A stretch of 64,000 nucleotides of DNA from Xanthostigma xanthostigma. Its lineage: Eukaryota; Arthropoda; Insecta; Raphidioptera; Raphidiidae. The first letter of the stretch is position 1, and the number at the start of each line of letters is the position of its first letter. Below are positions 46,538 to 59,285 of the stretch, in pieces. Below the pieces are notes generated by a model, which worked only from the letters and a program-made list of their open reading frames with translations, had not been told where the DNA came from and did not search any database. The stretch spans positions 2,790,001 through 2,854,000 of the forward strand of contig OY754475.1 in the NCBI GenBank assembly GCA_963575645.1, in the 5' to 3' direction. Made by a program: the position numbers and the translations under genes.

Positions 46538-46927
46538 ATTTCATTGTTTTTTTCAAAAAAAGATACACAATTTTTTGTCACAATAAATTCGTCGAGGAAA
46601 TTGAACTTGGGTCGGCGATCTTTAAATATTGTACGGCAACGGGAGCGCCATCTGTTGGACGTTAAAGCAACACACGCTATACTGAATAAGAGCGCAACAG
46701 CAACACACGCAAACCAGATTGAGCCACAGTAATTTCATTGTTTTTTCAAAAAAAAAAAGATATGCAATTATTGTCACAATAAATTCGTCGAGGAAGTTGA
46801 ACTTCCGTCGGCGCTCTTTAAATATTGTACGGCAACGGGAGCGCCATCTGTTGGACGTTAAAGCAACACACGCTATACTGAATAAGAGCGCAACAGCAAC
46901 ACACGCAAACCAGATTGAGCCACAGTA
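46538..46927 (+). repeat. Tandem duplication, two units of about 195 bp
   Basis: Units 46538-46731 and 46732-46927 are nearly identical, sharing ATTTCATTGTTTTTT, GCGCCATCTGTTGGACG and CAGATTGAGCCACAGTAAT. They differ at a few bases and in the poly-A length. The high identity points to a recent event. Confidence 0.8.
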
Positions 46928-49839
46928 ATGCGTGCGGTCGGAGCTAGTAAAACAATAGATTTGAAGGTTATCTTGCATCCTTGCGATAGAAGGTCTTAAT
47001 AAGTTTAATCGTTTGAAAAGGTTTTATGTCGCAATTTTTAAATATTTGTAGCGGATAATAGCAGTTCTATTGTAGTTGGTATATTTTATATTGGTTATTT
47101 ATTCATTTGTTTAGCATGTATGTCAGTTTTCAGATGTGTACTAATTGACAATCATTTTAATGTATTTGTGATGTATATTATCGATAACTTTCATTTGTTA
47201 ACAAATGACGTACGCATTATTCACTAAGCCGGATATAAATTAAAGGAGAATAATTAATATTTACTTGTTAAATTAACACATCACTTAGAATAATTATTTT
47301 TTTTGATATAAATGAAATTTCTTAGCCATAATCAATTATATCGGCGTACGATAATCTTAAAAAATCAGACAGTACTAGTTTTTTATGACATCGCGGGGTT
47401 ATTTTGGGCCTTCTTATAAGAGTTTGAAGACATTGTGGGGCGGTTCTATAGCCACTTCTCAATGGTTTGATAACATAGTGACGCTGTCTGGAATCTATTT
47501 TAAACATCTTTATTGAAATACTCTATTTAATTCGAAAAAGAAATAAATTTTTTCTTGCAGAAAAATTGATAAAGATGCGATTGAAAGTATATCAGCGCAT
47601 AAATTATAATTTGTAGGTTAATAAATATATATTTTTAGGTTAATTCTTTCAACACAGTGAACTGTATAGTTGTAAACAATCAAACACCTTTTTATTACGC
47701 TTTGAAATTTGATTGGAATTAATGACATAATGCATTATATACTAGTAATTAATGATTTGTTACATCACAGAACTGTATCGTGAGAAGATTTTAATTACTA
47801 TAATATAAATTATCTTTTTGTCTGCGCACAAACGCATTGTTTTAAAATAGGCCTTATTATTTCTGAATCATGATATACAAATTACAAACGTTCTACATTC
47901 AGTGTTTGAATTAGATCTGTTATTTAGATCGTTATTAGACTTAATTTGCTATAGTAACTTTTATGAATCACCAGTGCTTTATTAAAAAACTCCGGGAGCT
48001 TTCTATTACCTTTATATGAAAATTGATTTAAACTAAATAAAGATTTTAATTTAGTATGTGTTTTATTTTTTTTGTATTTAGAGTCTGCCCGCTAACACAC
48101 CCTAAATCTTATAAATGGCCCTTTAGAAAAATCAGTCATCAATCCTGATGTAAAGCGTTCGTCTTCGTCAGATTGAAGATTTCCAAACATAACTCTGGCG
48201 CTGAATTTACTAAGTACCTGCTTTGGTATGCGCTGAAATCCAACTAAATTAATGATATTTATTAAAGTAAAAGTTTACTTAAATTTGTCCACGCATCCAA
48301 CATGAGCATGCTGTTAGCAGACATATCTTCGTATTGAGGTCAATCACGAGTACACGATCAAAAAATTCATTCACGAACAGAATTTAGTATAATCACTACC
48401 TACGATGCATAAAGCAATCGCGAAAACTGCATTCTGATTTCTGCAGCAAACGCTAACACATGTACGGCATGAAGAAGGATATATGCACAAAGTTTGATAT
48501 ATATACTGGATGTATGACAAAGCGACGTCATTCATATAAGAAAGTTGAGCCATGATTATATCATTGAACATCTAAATCAATGATACACTTTCATAGTCGA
48601 TTTGTATATCTTTGCTTGGATTTATTTTGACTATGTGTGACGTTATCAACGAGAGATAGCGAGTCCTAAAAGTCATGCAGGCCGTAACATAATTACGAAC
48701 TAGGTATATATCGTATTTTTTACACGTACGTCGTACACTTCATAAAGGAATCCATGGAAATACCATCGCTACCAGGAAGGCTGTAAACAGGAGACCTAGC
48801 TTTCTATGCGTGTCGTGTTTCGAGACGAACCGTTTTCTGGCGCACGCGAGATGGCACTGATATCACTACCTAGGAAAAAGACATTACACACATATAAGCC
48901 ATGAACTTGTGTGCGTTACCCAGTAACTGACGCCATATTCATGCGACAGATATCGGTCCACCGCTACACTCGAGCTGGATGTCTTGATTTAAGCCTTCTT
49001 GATTGTTACTTAAAAAAATAAACGGCTGGTTTTATTAGTAGCAGAGACTTCCTGGTTAAAGAGATACAGCAAGAAAAAGCGATTTTCCTTTCGGATATCA
49101 GATATAATACGTGCGAGAATTGTTAGCCCATATTTACTCCCCGACGCTGCATTGTTATTTGTGGGTAAATGCAATAAATACACACCTTGGTTGAGGTGAA
49201 GATTGCCGGAGATAATAGCAATGAGCGTGGCCAATTTGACTTGCGCAAAACAATTATACATGCACCATTGTTGAAGACACGTTTGTTTTTATTTTTTCTT
49301 GACTGCTGTCCTCTTGCTTCACACAAAGGAATTCAGGTTGATTTTAATATTTAAAGTGTAGGTTTCACGTATGGCAAGCCTAGCCCAATATCGTCCTATA
49401 ACGATTATCAATTGATCGTCAAATATTCGGAGCTTCCAACCCGAGTCAAAGGCGTCGCCTTGTTTGTCAATGTTCCAGGGAACTAGAAGGCATGCTCTAT
49501 AGTCTATATAATCGAACAATAATAATAATGCTTTTAACGTCCGTTTCTCGACTTTATGTCATAACAGACGCTATTCGCATCATTACTATTTTCCATCTAT
49601 CACACTTCTCGTTATTTTCTACATTTTTAAACTTCCACTTAATAACAATGGGAGAATGAAGGAATTTTAGGACATTAAGATAAGGTAATTTTGACCATAG
49701 GAGTTTGACAGGTAATCGGCCATGGCCTTGAATAAGGAACCATCTCGATATTTATCTGGAATTATTGAGGGAAACCATGAAAAAACTCAACAAGATGACC
49801 GGTACATGAATTACCGTTTCTCGGCGAGAGGCAGCAGGG

Positions 49840-49925
49840 GAAAAAGTCGCAGCCCCCGCCGGAATTCGAACCCGGTACCTCCCGAATACTCTCACCACTA
49901 CGCTACACTTGCTCGGTTATCAAAT
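49840..49925 (-). repeat. tRNA-headed SINE fragment
   Basis: Minus strand: TAGCGTAGTGGTGAGAG (A-box-like) and GGGTTCGAATTCC (B box) at tRNA-like spacing, followed by CGGCGGGGGCTGC. The 5' acceptor strand does not pair with the 3' side, so this is a SINE rather than a tRNA gene. Confidence 0.55.
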
Positions 49926-50757
49926 AGAAAAAGATTAATCGGTTCACAAATGCTAGAGGTATGAGGTAAGATAATAATATATAACAAATGGATCCTTGTT
50001 TGAAGTCGGACATAAACGTTTAATCCGGTTTTTTTTTAATTATGTCACACCAATCGATAAATATTCTAAAGAAAATAGTGTCGATTTTTTTCAAATCGGA
50101 TAACTCCTTGAAAAGTTATGGCCGAACGAACATAAAAAAGAATATACGCGACGAATTGAAAAATCTCTTTTATTTTTTTCATTCCAGTTTCTCTAAACAC
50201 TTGAGAATCACTTTTCTGTAATTTGTGTGATGTGCATTCAACATGTGCGATTCTAGACAAGAATGACCGTTAACGAGGGAAAAGTTGTGATTTATTGTTT
50301 CGAAACCATAAGGCTATTTAGGTATTTAGGTTATTTTGTACAACTGTTCGTTTGATTTCAAACACTACACTTATATATGTTTTCGTCAAAAATCTGGACC
50401 AACTAATTTCATTTTCAATTTCAAGCGAATTTCAACACCATCTACTTATTTTTACGTGTTTCTCTTTAAAAACCACCAAGAACCCGAGTTATTTGAACCT
50501 AGCATCAATATTATTGTTAATTTTGATTTTTCATTTTTGAAGTAAAATTGCTTTTGACACGATAGAGTTAAACTCATTCTTAATATTGACTTTTAAGTCG
50601 TTTTAAAAAGAATAGATCTGGTATTTTTGGGAGTTTTGGTTCGGGAATGGTCTGCGCTACCCATTTATCGTTTCATTACCAAATTTCGTTCTCAAATTCA
50701 TTATTCATTGTACAATCAGAATCCCGGACGCAATTTTTCAACCACAAACATAAAGCC

Positions 50758-50852
50758 ATGATTTTATTTAGTGAAAACGTTTTTTTTGAATTGTACTTCT
50801 ATTTCTTTACGCGGAAGTAAAAAAAAAAATGTTTTCACTAAATAAAATCATC
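50758..50852. mobile_element. Short foldback MITE
   Basis: CATGATTTTATTTAGTGAAA on the left and TTTTCACTAAATAAAATCAT on the right are inverted arms of about 31 bases. Confidence 0.6.
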
Positions 50853-51325
50853 ACTTCTCGACGATACTTTCTGTTTTGTTTTGATATAAAAATAAATTAT
50901 TTGACAGGTGACACTTAAGTTCTCTAATAACAGTTTCTTTTTTTAACTGTTTCAAAAGATCATAACATATTTCTCACGATTATTACAGAGATGACAGTTA
51001 TTAAGTTATTATTATGTTACGTATGTTATGGACTTGTAACTTGGCAGTTGGCATTGACTCACTGTCGTGTTACATTGTTACAAATTTTACAATGAAGCAA
51101 ATAATTGCGCATATTTCTGTGCCAATAATTTAATCCTTATACCTATAATTTTGTAATGTTTCTTTTTAGAAACATGTAATTAGAATTTCGCACAGTAATA
51201 ACTGTTATAAACTTTTATCCGTTTGTTCTATTCTAAACTTGAAAACATATTTTACTCCTTTTGAAAAAAATGGTAAGCCAAGAATTTTTGCATAATTCCC
51301 AGCAATAAATCGACACAGAAAGTGT

Positions 51326-51485
51326 TTTTATTTTAACGCGATAATATATAGCCTATATCCTTCCTGAAGGTCAATTCTAAACATTGGTGAAAAAAAATTT
51401 GAATTCGGATGAGTAGTTTCGGAGATTACCCTCCGCATATACACAAACTCACAAAATTCTCACTTCTCTTTATTATATTAGTATA
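51326..51485 (-). repeat. Dispersed repeat R1, copy 6
   Basis: Inverse orientation: 'gatgagtagtttcggagattacc', 'tatagcctatatccttcctgaagg' and 'tattatattagtatag'. Confidence 0.6.
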
Positions 51486-51579
51486 GAAAAAAGTCTGATA
51501 TTAAATCAGATTTTTAATTAGCGGAATCATATATTCGATTGGTTAGTGACTTTAAATTATAACAAAAACATAGTTTAAA

Positions 51580-51690
51580 TCTTTGACTAACGTCTGATTA
51601 GAACTCTTCAATATATTTTTTAGATCATTTCTGAAGAAGCTCCAAAATCCGGACCGAAACGTTAATGTATTAACAATTATTTTTTGTTAA
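51580..51690. mobile_element. Foldback FB-family half element (FB4)
   Basis: TTCTGAAGAAGCTCCAAAAT followed by CCGGACCGAAACGTTAATG equals one arm of FB1. The partner arm is missing. Confidence 0.55.
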
Positions 51691-52554
51691 TTTATTGAAA
51701 AACATAGTTTCATCAAAATGCTTAATGACGGGGTCGTAAGTGGTCCGGTCAATGTTATTATTATTACATAATTGTAGGTTTAATTCAAGTTTAAGATTGT
51801 AATTGTAAAATGAAATAAATCAATTGATATTTAACTTGCAAAGGCCAAATATCTTTTATAAAAACCTTTTAAATTTAATTTTAATAGTATATCAAAAACA
51901 CAGCAGTACGTACTTACAAGAAGGTGTGGACCAACCTATTTTACAATGGAATTTTAAACGACTACAGTAGAAATTATTTAAACACTTCATTATTATTTAT
52001 TCTTAAGTATCTCGCAAATAATCTTGTCTACATGCCTTAAAGTTTAAATTCTTTGACTGAGTAGCATAGACAAGATATGTTATTAATTTTATCCTCTTTT
52101 TGTTGATAAGCTGATTGATGTTAGGCATATACTTTTATTCTATACTGAGCATAGGAATAAAATCGCAATCGAACTATTAGGGTGCAAACATATACTTCTG
52201 TCTTTTTTTACGCCGTAAGCACTGGCGTATCCATGAAGGCAAAACAAGCACGCGGGATCCGGCTTAAGAAATTTCTTATTTGCCCTTTCTGGGCCAAAAG
52301 CTGGGTACGCCTATGCTAACGTCATAGAAAAAAAGTTTTTGAAACAGAGATACTTTATTTAGATTGAATGCAAGTACCTACATCAAACCAATCCTATCAT
52401 CGGAGAAATCAGGGAATTACATCGAAGAAACAGACGCAGATGTGTTTTCGATACGCTTTGTTCCGTTCACTCACCGCACATTGAGTAGATAGGCAATGAT
52501 TCATATAGTTAATTAATAGATATATGATGTCAGGTGTCTAAAATCCATCACTGG

Positions 52555-52640
52555 ATAGATTCTGGCCGCGGGCCGTATTGAGATGACTTGAGGGCCCGAT
52601 GCGGCCCGCGAACCATATCTTTGACACCACTGCTTTAGAT
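52555..52640 (+). repeat. hAT-end-like GC-rich fragment
   Basis: GGCCGCGGGCCGTATTGAG ... GCGGCCCGCGAACC ... TTTGACACCACTG resembles the terminal part of hAT non-autonomous elements found across animals. Only one end is seen. Confidence 0.35.
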
Positions 52641-52917
52641 GATCAAGACAAAGGCGCTATAATGTTTTCAAAACATTTTGAGTTTTTCCAATACAGACAA
52701 TAAACATGTTTTATGTCACTTGAATTTATAGACGTGTTATGTCATGTTCCGTAATCATCGTCTGTCTTTTGTTTCATTATGCATTTGTATAATTCAGTGA
52801 ATATTTTCGGCGTGGTCAGTTCTAAAAATCCTTGAACTAATTAAAAATATATTATTTCGTTATAAAAATATTTATTAGCATTTGACACTGACTTTTATTT
52901 TAAACTTAAAAAATGAT

Positions 52918-53053
52918 GGTAAAATTTTACTTATTCGTCGCTTTCGATTATGGAACGAACCTTAACTACCTTTACTATTACTTTAGTAATAGTTAAGGGG
53001 CGTTCTAAATTTGCCATAATCGAAAGCGACGAATACATAAGTAAAATTTTACC
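52918..53053. mobile_element. Foldback MITE of about 136 bp
   Basis: GGTAAAATTTTACTTATTCG and its inverse (CGAATACATAAGTAAAATTTTACC, at 53030-53053) end the element. The inner CTTTCGATTATGG and CTATTACT blocks also pair. Confidence 0.7.
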
Positions 53054-53189
53054 AAAATGATAGTTTTGTTTCGAACATAATATTAATTTATTAGAGGTGT
53101 ATTGTGACTTTAAAATATTTTTGTTGTTAATATAATTAAAAAATAGTGTTGATACATCGCAAAATTTTAATATACTTAATTAACAGACT

Positions 53190-53480
53190 TCAAAAAAGCC
53201 GAGGTTATACTGTGTTCGACGCGGAAATATTTTTTTATGTTTTTTCGGCCATAAGTTTTTGGAGGGTTAACTGATTTTAAAAATTTCGACGCCATTTTGT
53301 GTGAAATGTTTCCGGATTGTTACAATAAAATTTTATTAAAAATGGGTTGAGTCGTTTGTAATTGACTTCCAAAAACGATATTTTTTTTGTATGTTCGGGC
53401 ATAACTTTTCAAGAAGTTAACCAATTTGAAAAATTTTGACGCCATTTTGTTCAGAATGTTTCCGGAATTGTATTGAGCTC
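53190..53480 (+). repeat. Two tandem copies of an 'acttcaaaaa' repeat
   Basis: Blocks near 53190-53335 and 53360-53475 share 'tttttttatgtt', 'ggccataagttttt/gggcataacttttc' and 'gacgccattttgt ... atgtttccgg'. They are decayed relatives of the 30205 repeat. Confidence 0.5.
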
Positions 53481-54043
53481 TTTTAATAATACTTTCGTTT
53501 AAAAAAAATTCAAAACAACTGGCTGTAACTATTTAATTTTATCTTAATTTCTTATATAAATCAAAGTGTATATTTAAAAAATGTGAAATACTGTTTTTGA
53601 AATGCTTACAAACCGCGATTTAGTAAGTGAAAACACGAGTGAAGTTTTTCCAGTGGCGCCCTTGCTTTTTATACAACAATTTTATGTGGGTTACTTTCAT
53701 ATTATGTACTATTTTTTACACTCAAATGAATTGCAACAAAGTAATGAGACAGAAAATGTCGAGACGCTTTTTTCTTGAGAAAAAGTAAAAAATGCACCTT
53801 TTTTTTAGAAAGAATTCACACTTTCGGTTGTTGTAATAATAGCTCTGAACTTGAGTTTTTGCAGTAATTATAATTTTTTAGTTGGCTGAATTTTTGTCTG
53901 TAATTAAAAATTGTTTTTTGGACTGTAACAATACTTTCGCCGGGTTATATTAACATTTTTAATTATTGCATTGGCAGATCACTGATTTTGTTTCATTATT
54001 GCTTAAAAAAAATTGTTTTTAAGATTAATAATTAATCAGCATT

Positions 54044-54103
54044 TTTTTTGTCACTGCCAAAGTGAGGTTAATATCCTTCACTTTGGCAGTGACTAAAAAA
54101 ACA
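54044..54103. repeat. Hairpin GTCACTGCCAAAGTGA
   Basis: TTTTTGTCACTGCCAAAGTGA and its inverse flank a loop of about ten bases. It is probably a MITE remnant. Confidence 0.55.
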
Positions 54104-54238
54104 ATTTTGCTTTTAGTGAGCTATTTTTTACTTCATCTTTTAATATTCTAATATTTATTTGTATTTCAAACTAGAATATAAGAATATGTAAAAAACAGAA
54201 AATTAATAGCGCTTCAATGAATTTTTATATTTTTTCAG

Positions 54239-54312
54239 GTGCCTTCCAAAACAACGCTGCTACAGCTGAGACGCATTCTGTTGCTAAGATTAAGATAGAG
54301 TTTCTCTGAAAG
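54239..54312 (+). other. Orphan exon-like segment
   Basis: A strong acceptor (TTTTTATATTTTTTCAG) is followed by 74 bases, GC-richer than the flanks, and a consensus donor (AAAG then GTAAGATT). One frame reads AFQNNAATAETHSVAKIKIEFL then stop. No partner exon was recognised nearby. It may be a noncoding RNA exon, a terminal exon of an unseen gene, or chance. Confidence 0.3.
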
Positions 54313-54474
54313 GTAAGATTTTGGAAACTTTATTTTTTTGGAATGTCTTATTTCTGTCGGATATCTTCAAAATATTGCTGATCGTTTAAAAATTAGCTAC
54401 AACTTTCTTAAAGAAAAAATAAATTATTTCGTTACTATTTCGACTTACGCTGCAAAATTGGTCTGCACTACAAG

Positions 54475-54626
54475 CGCTTTTATTTTAACGCGATAGTATA
54501 TAGTACATCCTGAAGGTCCATTCTAAATATTGCTGAAAAATTTTTTGAAACCCGAATGAGTAGTTTTGGAGATCACTGCCCATATCCAAGCTTACAAACT
54601 TTACCTCTTAATAATATTAGTATTTT
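54475..54626 (-). repeat. Dispersed repeat R1, copy 7
   Basis: Inverse orientation: 'cctgaaggtccattctaaatatt', 'cgaatgagtagttttggagat' and 'ttaataatattagtat'. Confidence 0.6.
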
Positions 54627-54672
54627 CTTCAGTATACAATTTCTAAGTTAAGTTTAAAATGGTTTACTTGTA

Positions 54673-55147
54673 TACAGGGTGAGTTTTAAGTTGATGCTTT
54701 TGTTTTTACAGCGTGTAAAAATCAAATAGACGAGCAAATATTTCAAACAGTTTTTTTATCAAAACTCAAAAATAAGAGAGAAACAGCCTTTCGAAGTTTA
54801 AATAAATTTTATTAAATTTTCTTTAATTTTGAGGGTCGGTCCTGGGGTTATATTATGTCACTATGGAAATAAGTTGTTATTATCAAGTATGTTGGTGCTT
54901 ATTTGAAACTGACATGTGTATTGTTCTGTTTTTGAGAGATAATAACAACTTATTTCCATAGTGACATAATATAACCCCAGGACCGACCTCAAAATTAAAG
55001 AAAATTTAATAAAATTTATTTAAACTTCGAAAGGCTGTTTCTCTCTTATTTTTGAGTTTTGATAAAAATACTATTTGAAATATTTGCTCGTCTATTTGAT
55101 TTTTACACGCTGTAAAAAGAAAAGCATCAACTTAAAACTCACCTGTA
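54673..55147. mobile_element. Large palindromic MITE, arms of about 210 bp
   Basis: Left arm 54673-54884 and right arm 54938-55147 are nearly perfect inverted copies around a 53-base loop. The ends are TACAGGGTGAGTTTTAAG and its inverse, with TA at the edges as in Tc1/mariner elements. No coding frame is present. High arm identity suggests recent activity or arm conversion. Confidence 0.8.
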
Positions 55148-55915
55148 TTTTGAGTCTAGATATAAATTATTAATGGGTTGCAATATTATGACGTTCCATC
55201 AAAGGATTAACTAATTGTTTTATACAGTAAATCGGTAATTATCTTTGTAATTAATTAAAGAAAAAAACAATTAATTGGCTTGTACTGTTTATGTTAATGA
55301 AATTATCAATTTGCAATTCTTATTTGCGAATGTAATATTTCTGGTTATTCACTCAAAAGCAAAGTTATTTTCCGTTCTTTTTAATGCTTGCTTAGAACCT
55401 GATCTAAAACCTTTTATAATACCCGTACACTAAATTGTAGAAAAATTTCATAATTTTGGGGTTTTTCAAATGTATATCTAATTGAAACCAAAAATCTGAT
55501 TTAATGTCTATTTTCTCAAAGGACATGTTTTTGTGAAAATGTGTTGTTATTTATTCATAAAACTATGATAGCATCGCGAAAAAAATAACCAAGTCGTAAT
55601 TTTCCGCTTTAAATTAATTAATAGTTATTATTTTTTAAACTTCTTAATCAATGAACGATACTGACGGATAATTAGGTTTATTCGAGGGGGAGAGAGAGAG
55701 AGGGAAATACTTGAAGGAGGACCACTGTTACATATAGTATCGTTCAAAAGTTCCAATATAAAATCACCTTTTTATTTTCTCAATTATATAGCATCGCTTT
55801 AAAAGCGCTTATATTTTTTGGAGTACCTAATCAAATATTTTCCAAAGCAGAAAATCTGAAAACTTCGCGTAAATGTCATTTTCAAAGAAATCGGGTGATA
55901 AATAAAATTATTATA

Positions 55916-56345
55916 GCTGTAGAGGAGGATTCAGGCTTAGGCCCGCCAGACCTGGGCCTAGGGTAGCACAATTTGAGGGGCAACAAAATTTACGAGACAA
56001 ATAAAATAATTTTATTTGTCTCGTAAATTTTTATAATTATTATAAAAATGATAAAAATTGGGAGAGCGTCGTTTGTAAGAACGAAATTTATTGCTTTCTA
56101 TTACAACTCAGGAATGTTAATATTTCCAAACTGGCTTGTTAAAAAATTCGTATGCAATCACTAATATTCAAAATATCAAACAGCAAGTAATAAGATAAAT
56201 AAACGTCACAGGGGTAGTTGTTCGTCCAGAATGAGTTATTGCGTTAACGGTATTTCTCATACATACAATCTCTGACTTTACAGGAAGGGGGCATTTTAGA
56301 GCGGGCCTAGGACGGCATCACAACTTAATCCACCTCTGATTCCCC
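55916..56345. mobile_element. hAT-like nonautonomous element
   Basis: AGAGGAGGATTCAGGCTTAG ... CCTGGGCCTAGG at the left and GCGGGCCTAGGACGGCATC ... CCACCTCTGATT at the right form imperfect inverted ends. A small inner palindrome (ACGAGACAAATAAAAT) is at 55993-56030. Confidence 0.45.
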
Positions 56346-56954
56346 GGGGAGATTTATCTTGACAGCTCTTAGACAAAAAAAGTCGTGTTTTCCGTAATAT
56401 GAAAATAGAATCTATTAATTTTTGTTTTATTTATTTGAAAATATATTTTATTAACAGTATATTTAGCTGATTTTTATTTTTTAGATTCTGTTCGTCTTCT
56501 AAAAAAAAGGCCAGAAACGGAAATGACGTTTTTTAAATAGCTGCAAAATTTTTACGTAAAATATACCAGAGGTGAATTGAATGCTACAAATATTATTAAA
56601 CTGTTCAAGCGATTAAATAATTCTCAAAACTTTTAATTTACCAAATGACTTTTGATCCGTTCTGTATTGGCAGCAATCTGCAACCAAGTTTTGCGAGAGA
56701 CCTGCATGTGATTTGCTCGTTATTGTAAATTAGTGACTACTTTATTATCAAAGCGTGAAAAACAGATGCAACACTGCACTTCAGTCTTCTAGATTTTGCG
56801 CTTTAATCCGGATGTAATTTGTGCAGTGGCGTATCAAACTTTTTTTTTTAAATTGAAATACAGGTTTTGTTACAATCAAAAACCTCACAATATAACTAAA
56901 ACCGTATGATTTACTAGCACGCGATTGAGTCGAAACACGTTCCCCGCTCGTATT

Positions 56955-57220
56955 TTCTACAATTTTTATCCAAAACGTACATTTCACCTATCATCACCTC
57001 TCTCTTTCTCATGAAATATTATATTGACCGTTCCATTTACGCAATCATCCATCCACGTAACAACTCACATCCATAATGTGATGGTAAGTGATAAATCCGT
57101 TTTGGATAGGATTTGTTTATCCGTTCTACATCGAGAAAGGAGTAACTGTGCCAAAATTCAAGTAAATCGGACCTATAGTTTTAGAGATCTCGTGACGAAT
57201 CAGTCAGTCATTGAATGGTA
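56955..57220 (+). repeat. 'tccgttttggatagga' repeat, copy 2
   Basis: It matches 31212-31400: 'atccaaaacg', 'tccgttttggataggattt', 'aaaggagtaactgtgccaaa' and 'agagatctcg'. Confidence 0.5.
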
Positions 57221-59285
57221 GTTCGCTTAAAAATATTGATTATTGAATTTAAAAAAAAATCTCTGTCAGCTTTCAAAGTTTATAGTTTTGATGGCCTTTA
57301 CCTTTACCGCCAGTTTTGTAAGTTTTGATAGTAACTGAGAAATCGTTTGAGAGACATTGTTAATACACTGATAAAATAATATGGTTATTGTAAGGTTTTC
57401 GAACATTGATAGTAAGAGAACCAGTGTTATTGCTTGTGCCATATTGAATATTTTTATCTTGTGTATTTTGATTGACATTTTAGCCTGAGGATATGACAGT
57501 TCTTTTATTCTCTGCTCATCTATTCATATCTCGCGGACCTTTTAACGGTTCCAACATTTTTCACATACGTTGTTCAAGTTCAATTGTAATTTATTTTTGA
57601 AAAGTGTTTTGTGTCGATGCCATTTGAGATGGAAAATATATAATGCTTCGTTTGTAGCACCTTTGACACGAAATAGACGCAATGTGTGGTCTATAATGAT
57701 ATCATGTGGCGAAATTAATTAATTTCTTAAATCTTTTAATGATTTTATCAAAATCTTAAATTAAATTTAGTTCTTTTAACTGTTAAATGTCAATATCTTT
57801 CAAGAAAATGAACCTATGAATTTTTTGGTACGTAATAAAACTCTAAGATCTGCATTACCGATCAGTTTTCAAAAAAATCGTATTATCTATATATTTAAAA
57901 CACAAGCCCTAAATCTCTAGACAATCCGCCAGCCATCCCTACTAAACCGATTGACACAATTTTTTTTTAAACTGAAGCCTTTAGTCCACTGATATGTTAT
58001 CGCTATTTTTTTTTTGGTGAAATTTCTTTAAAAGGGGTGATTTCAAGCGATAATAGTAAAAATAACGAAGGGGTAGCAGGGTGAAGAGGAACGTAAAGAG
58101 AGAAAATCCTTCGATGTTCACGAGACATGAGTGTGAGAGAAATGCAAATATGTACGTATGTCGGAGATTTTACAAACAGTTTGACAAGTCGACTTTGACA
58201 ATTGAAGTGTATATTTAAATTAGTTAGTTTTTTAGCGCAAATATTCCAAATATTAATACACAAATAAACTTTATTTTATTTTCCAAATAATTTAAGAACG
58301 TGTAAGTTTATGTTAACTTAATGCCAAAATAGAGTTTTTAAATATTACATGGACTGTACCAAGTCTAAAATTTGGTCTCAGCTCAGAGAAAAATAGTGAA
58401 AATCGTAAATGTATCAAATGAGGTTAGATTTTCTAAAAATGAATTGTGACAGCTCTTGCGGGGTAACCATGACAACGATGAACAGATCTCAAACATTCTT
58501 TTTGAATTTATAACCAATTAAATATAGAGACAACTTGATGGATCAAGCTAAATCAAAAGAAAAAAAAATAACTGTAAATGGAAACTAATGAGGAATAAAA
58601 TTATTGTTGTAGGTCTGTATCAAAATATCGTTTTTTGAAAACAATATGAAAATACATACAAAAGGTTTTGCACGGGTACACTAGTTATATTTAAAACGAA
58701 TCAATAGGGATACATTATCTCAATAATCAATGAAAAATGGGACAATATCCAATCAGTATTTTAATTAGGTCCTATAATTTAGAAAATGATTCGTGTCGAC
58801 GTTGTTGAACTGAAAATTAATTGTGAAAGTAAATTAATTACGAAGAAACAATTAAAAACAAAAATAGAAACGACACCGCTGTCTTTAAAAACCATCAATT
58901 AATAAAAATAACGCTTTACTGTATTAATATTTAATGTATGTAAAAAGAATGTATTATAGGAAACATGATATTAAATATTGAAACAGAATTTTATTTTCAC
59001 GCAGTAATTGTTATCAATGTGGAACAAATTACCTCAAATTATTTATAAGTACACAAGTTAAAACTGCACAACTACCAATATAAATTTAATATATGTATAC
59101 ATATATTATACCACCACACATGAAACTCCACGCTCTGAAACACTGGCTGTTTCCCCTGACGATGGATTTATTTAAAATGCCTGCAATTCACTTTATCCAT
59201 CACATTTGTAATTTGTTCCTTCAGCAAGAAGGAGCATCAAAAGTGATTTTTTAAATAAAACAACTATTAAAAAAAGTTTTAAAAA

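Larger units (their letters stand above)
43149..59285. other. 16-kb gene-poor interval between genes H and I
   Basis: No protein gene is recognised on either strand. It contains GT and CT microsatellites (43387-43432), R1 copies, a perfect short hairpin (45508-45553), a tandem duplication (46538-46927), a tRNA-headed SINE (49840-49925), several MITEs and palindromes (50758 to 56345), and an orphan exon-like segment (54239-54312). About 47000-49700 and 57300-59000 show nothing specific. Given the flanking co-expressed genes it may hold enhancers, which is inference. Confidence 0.45.

Noticed and set aside
49840..49925. Possible tRNA gene
   Set aside because: A and B boxes are present, but the 5' and 3' acceptor strands do not pair. 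It is a SINE head.
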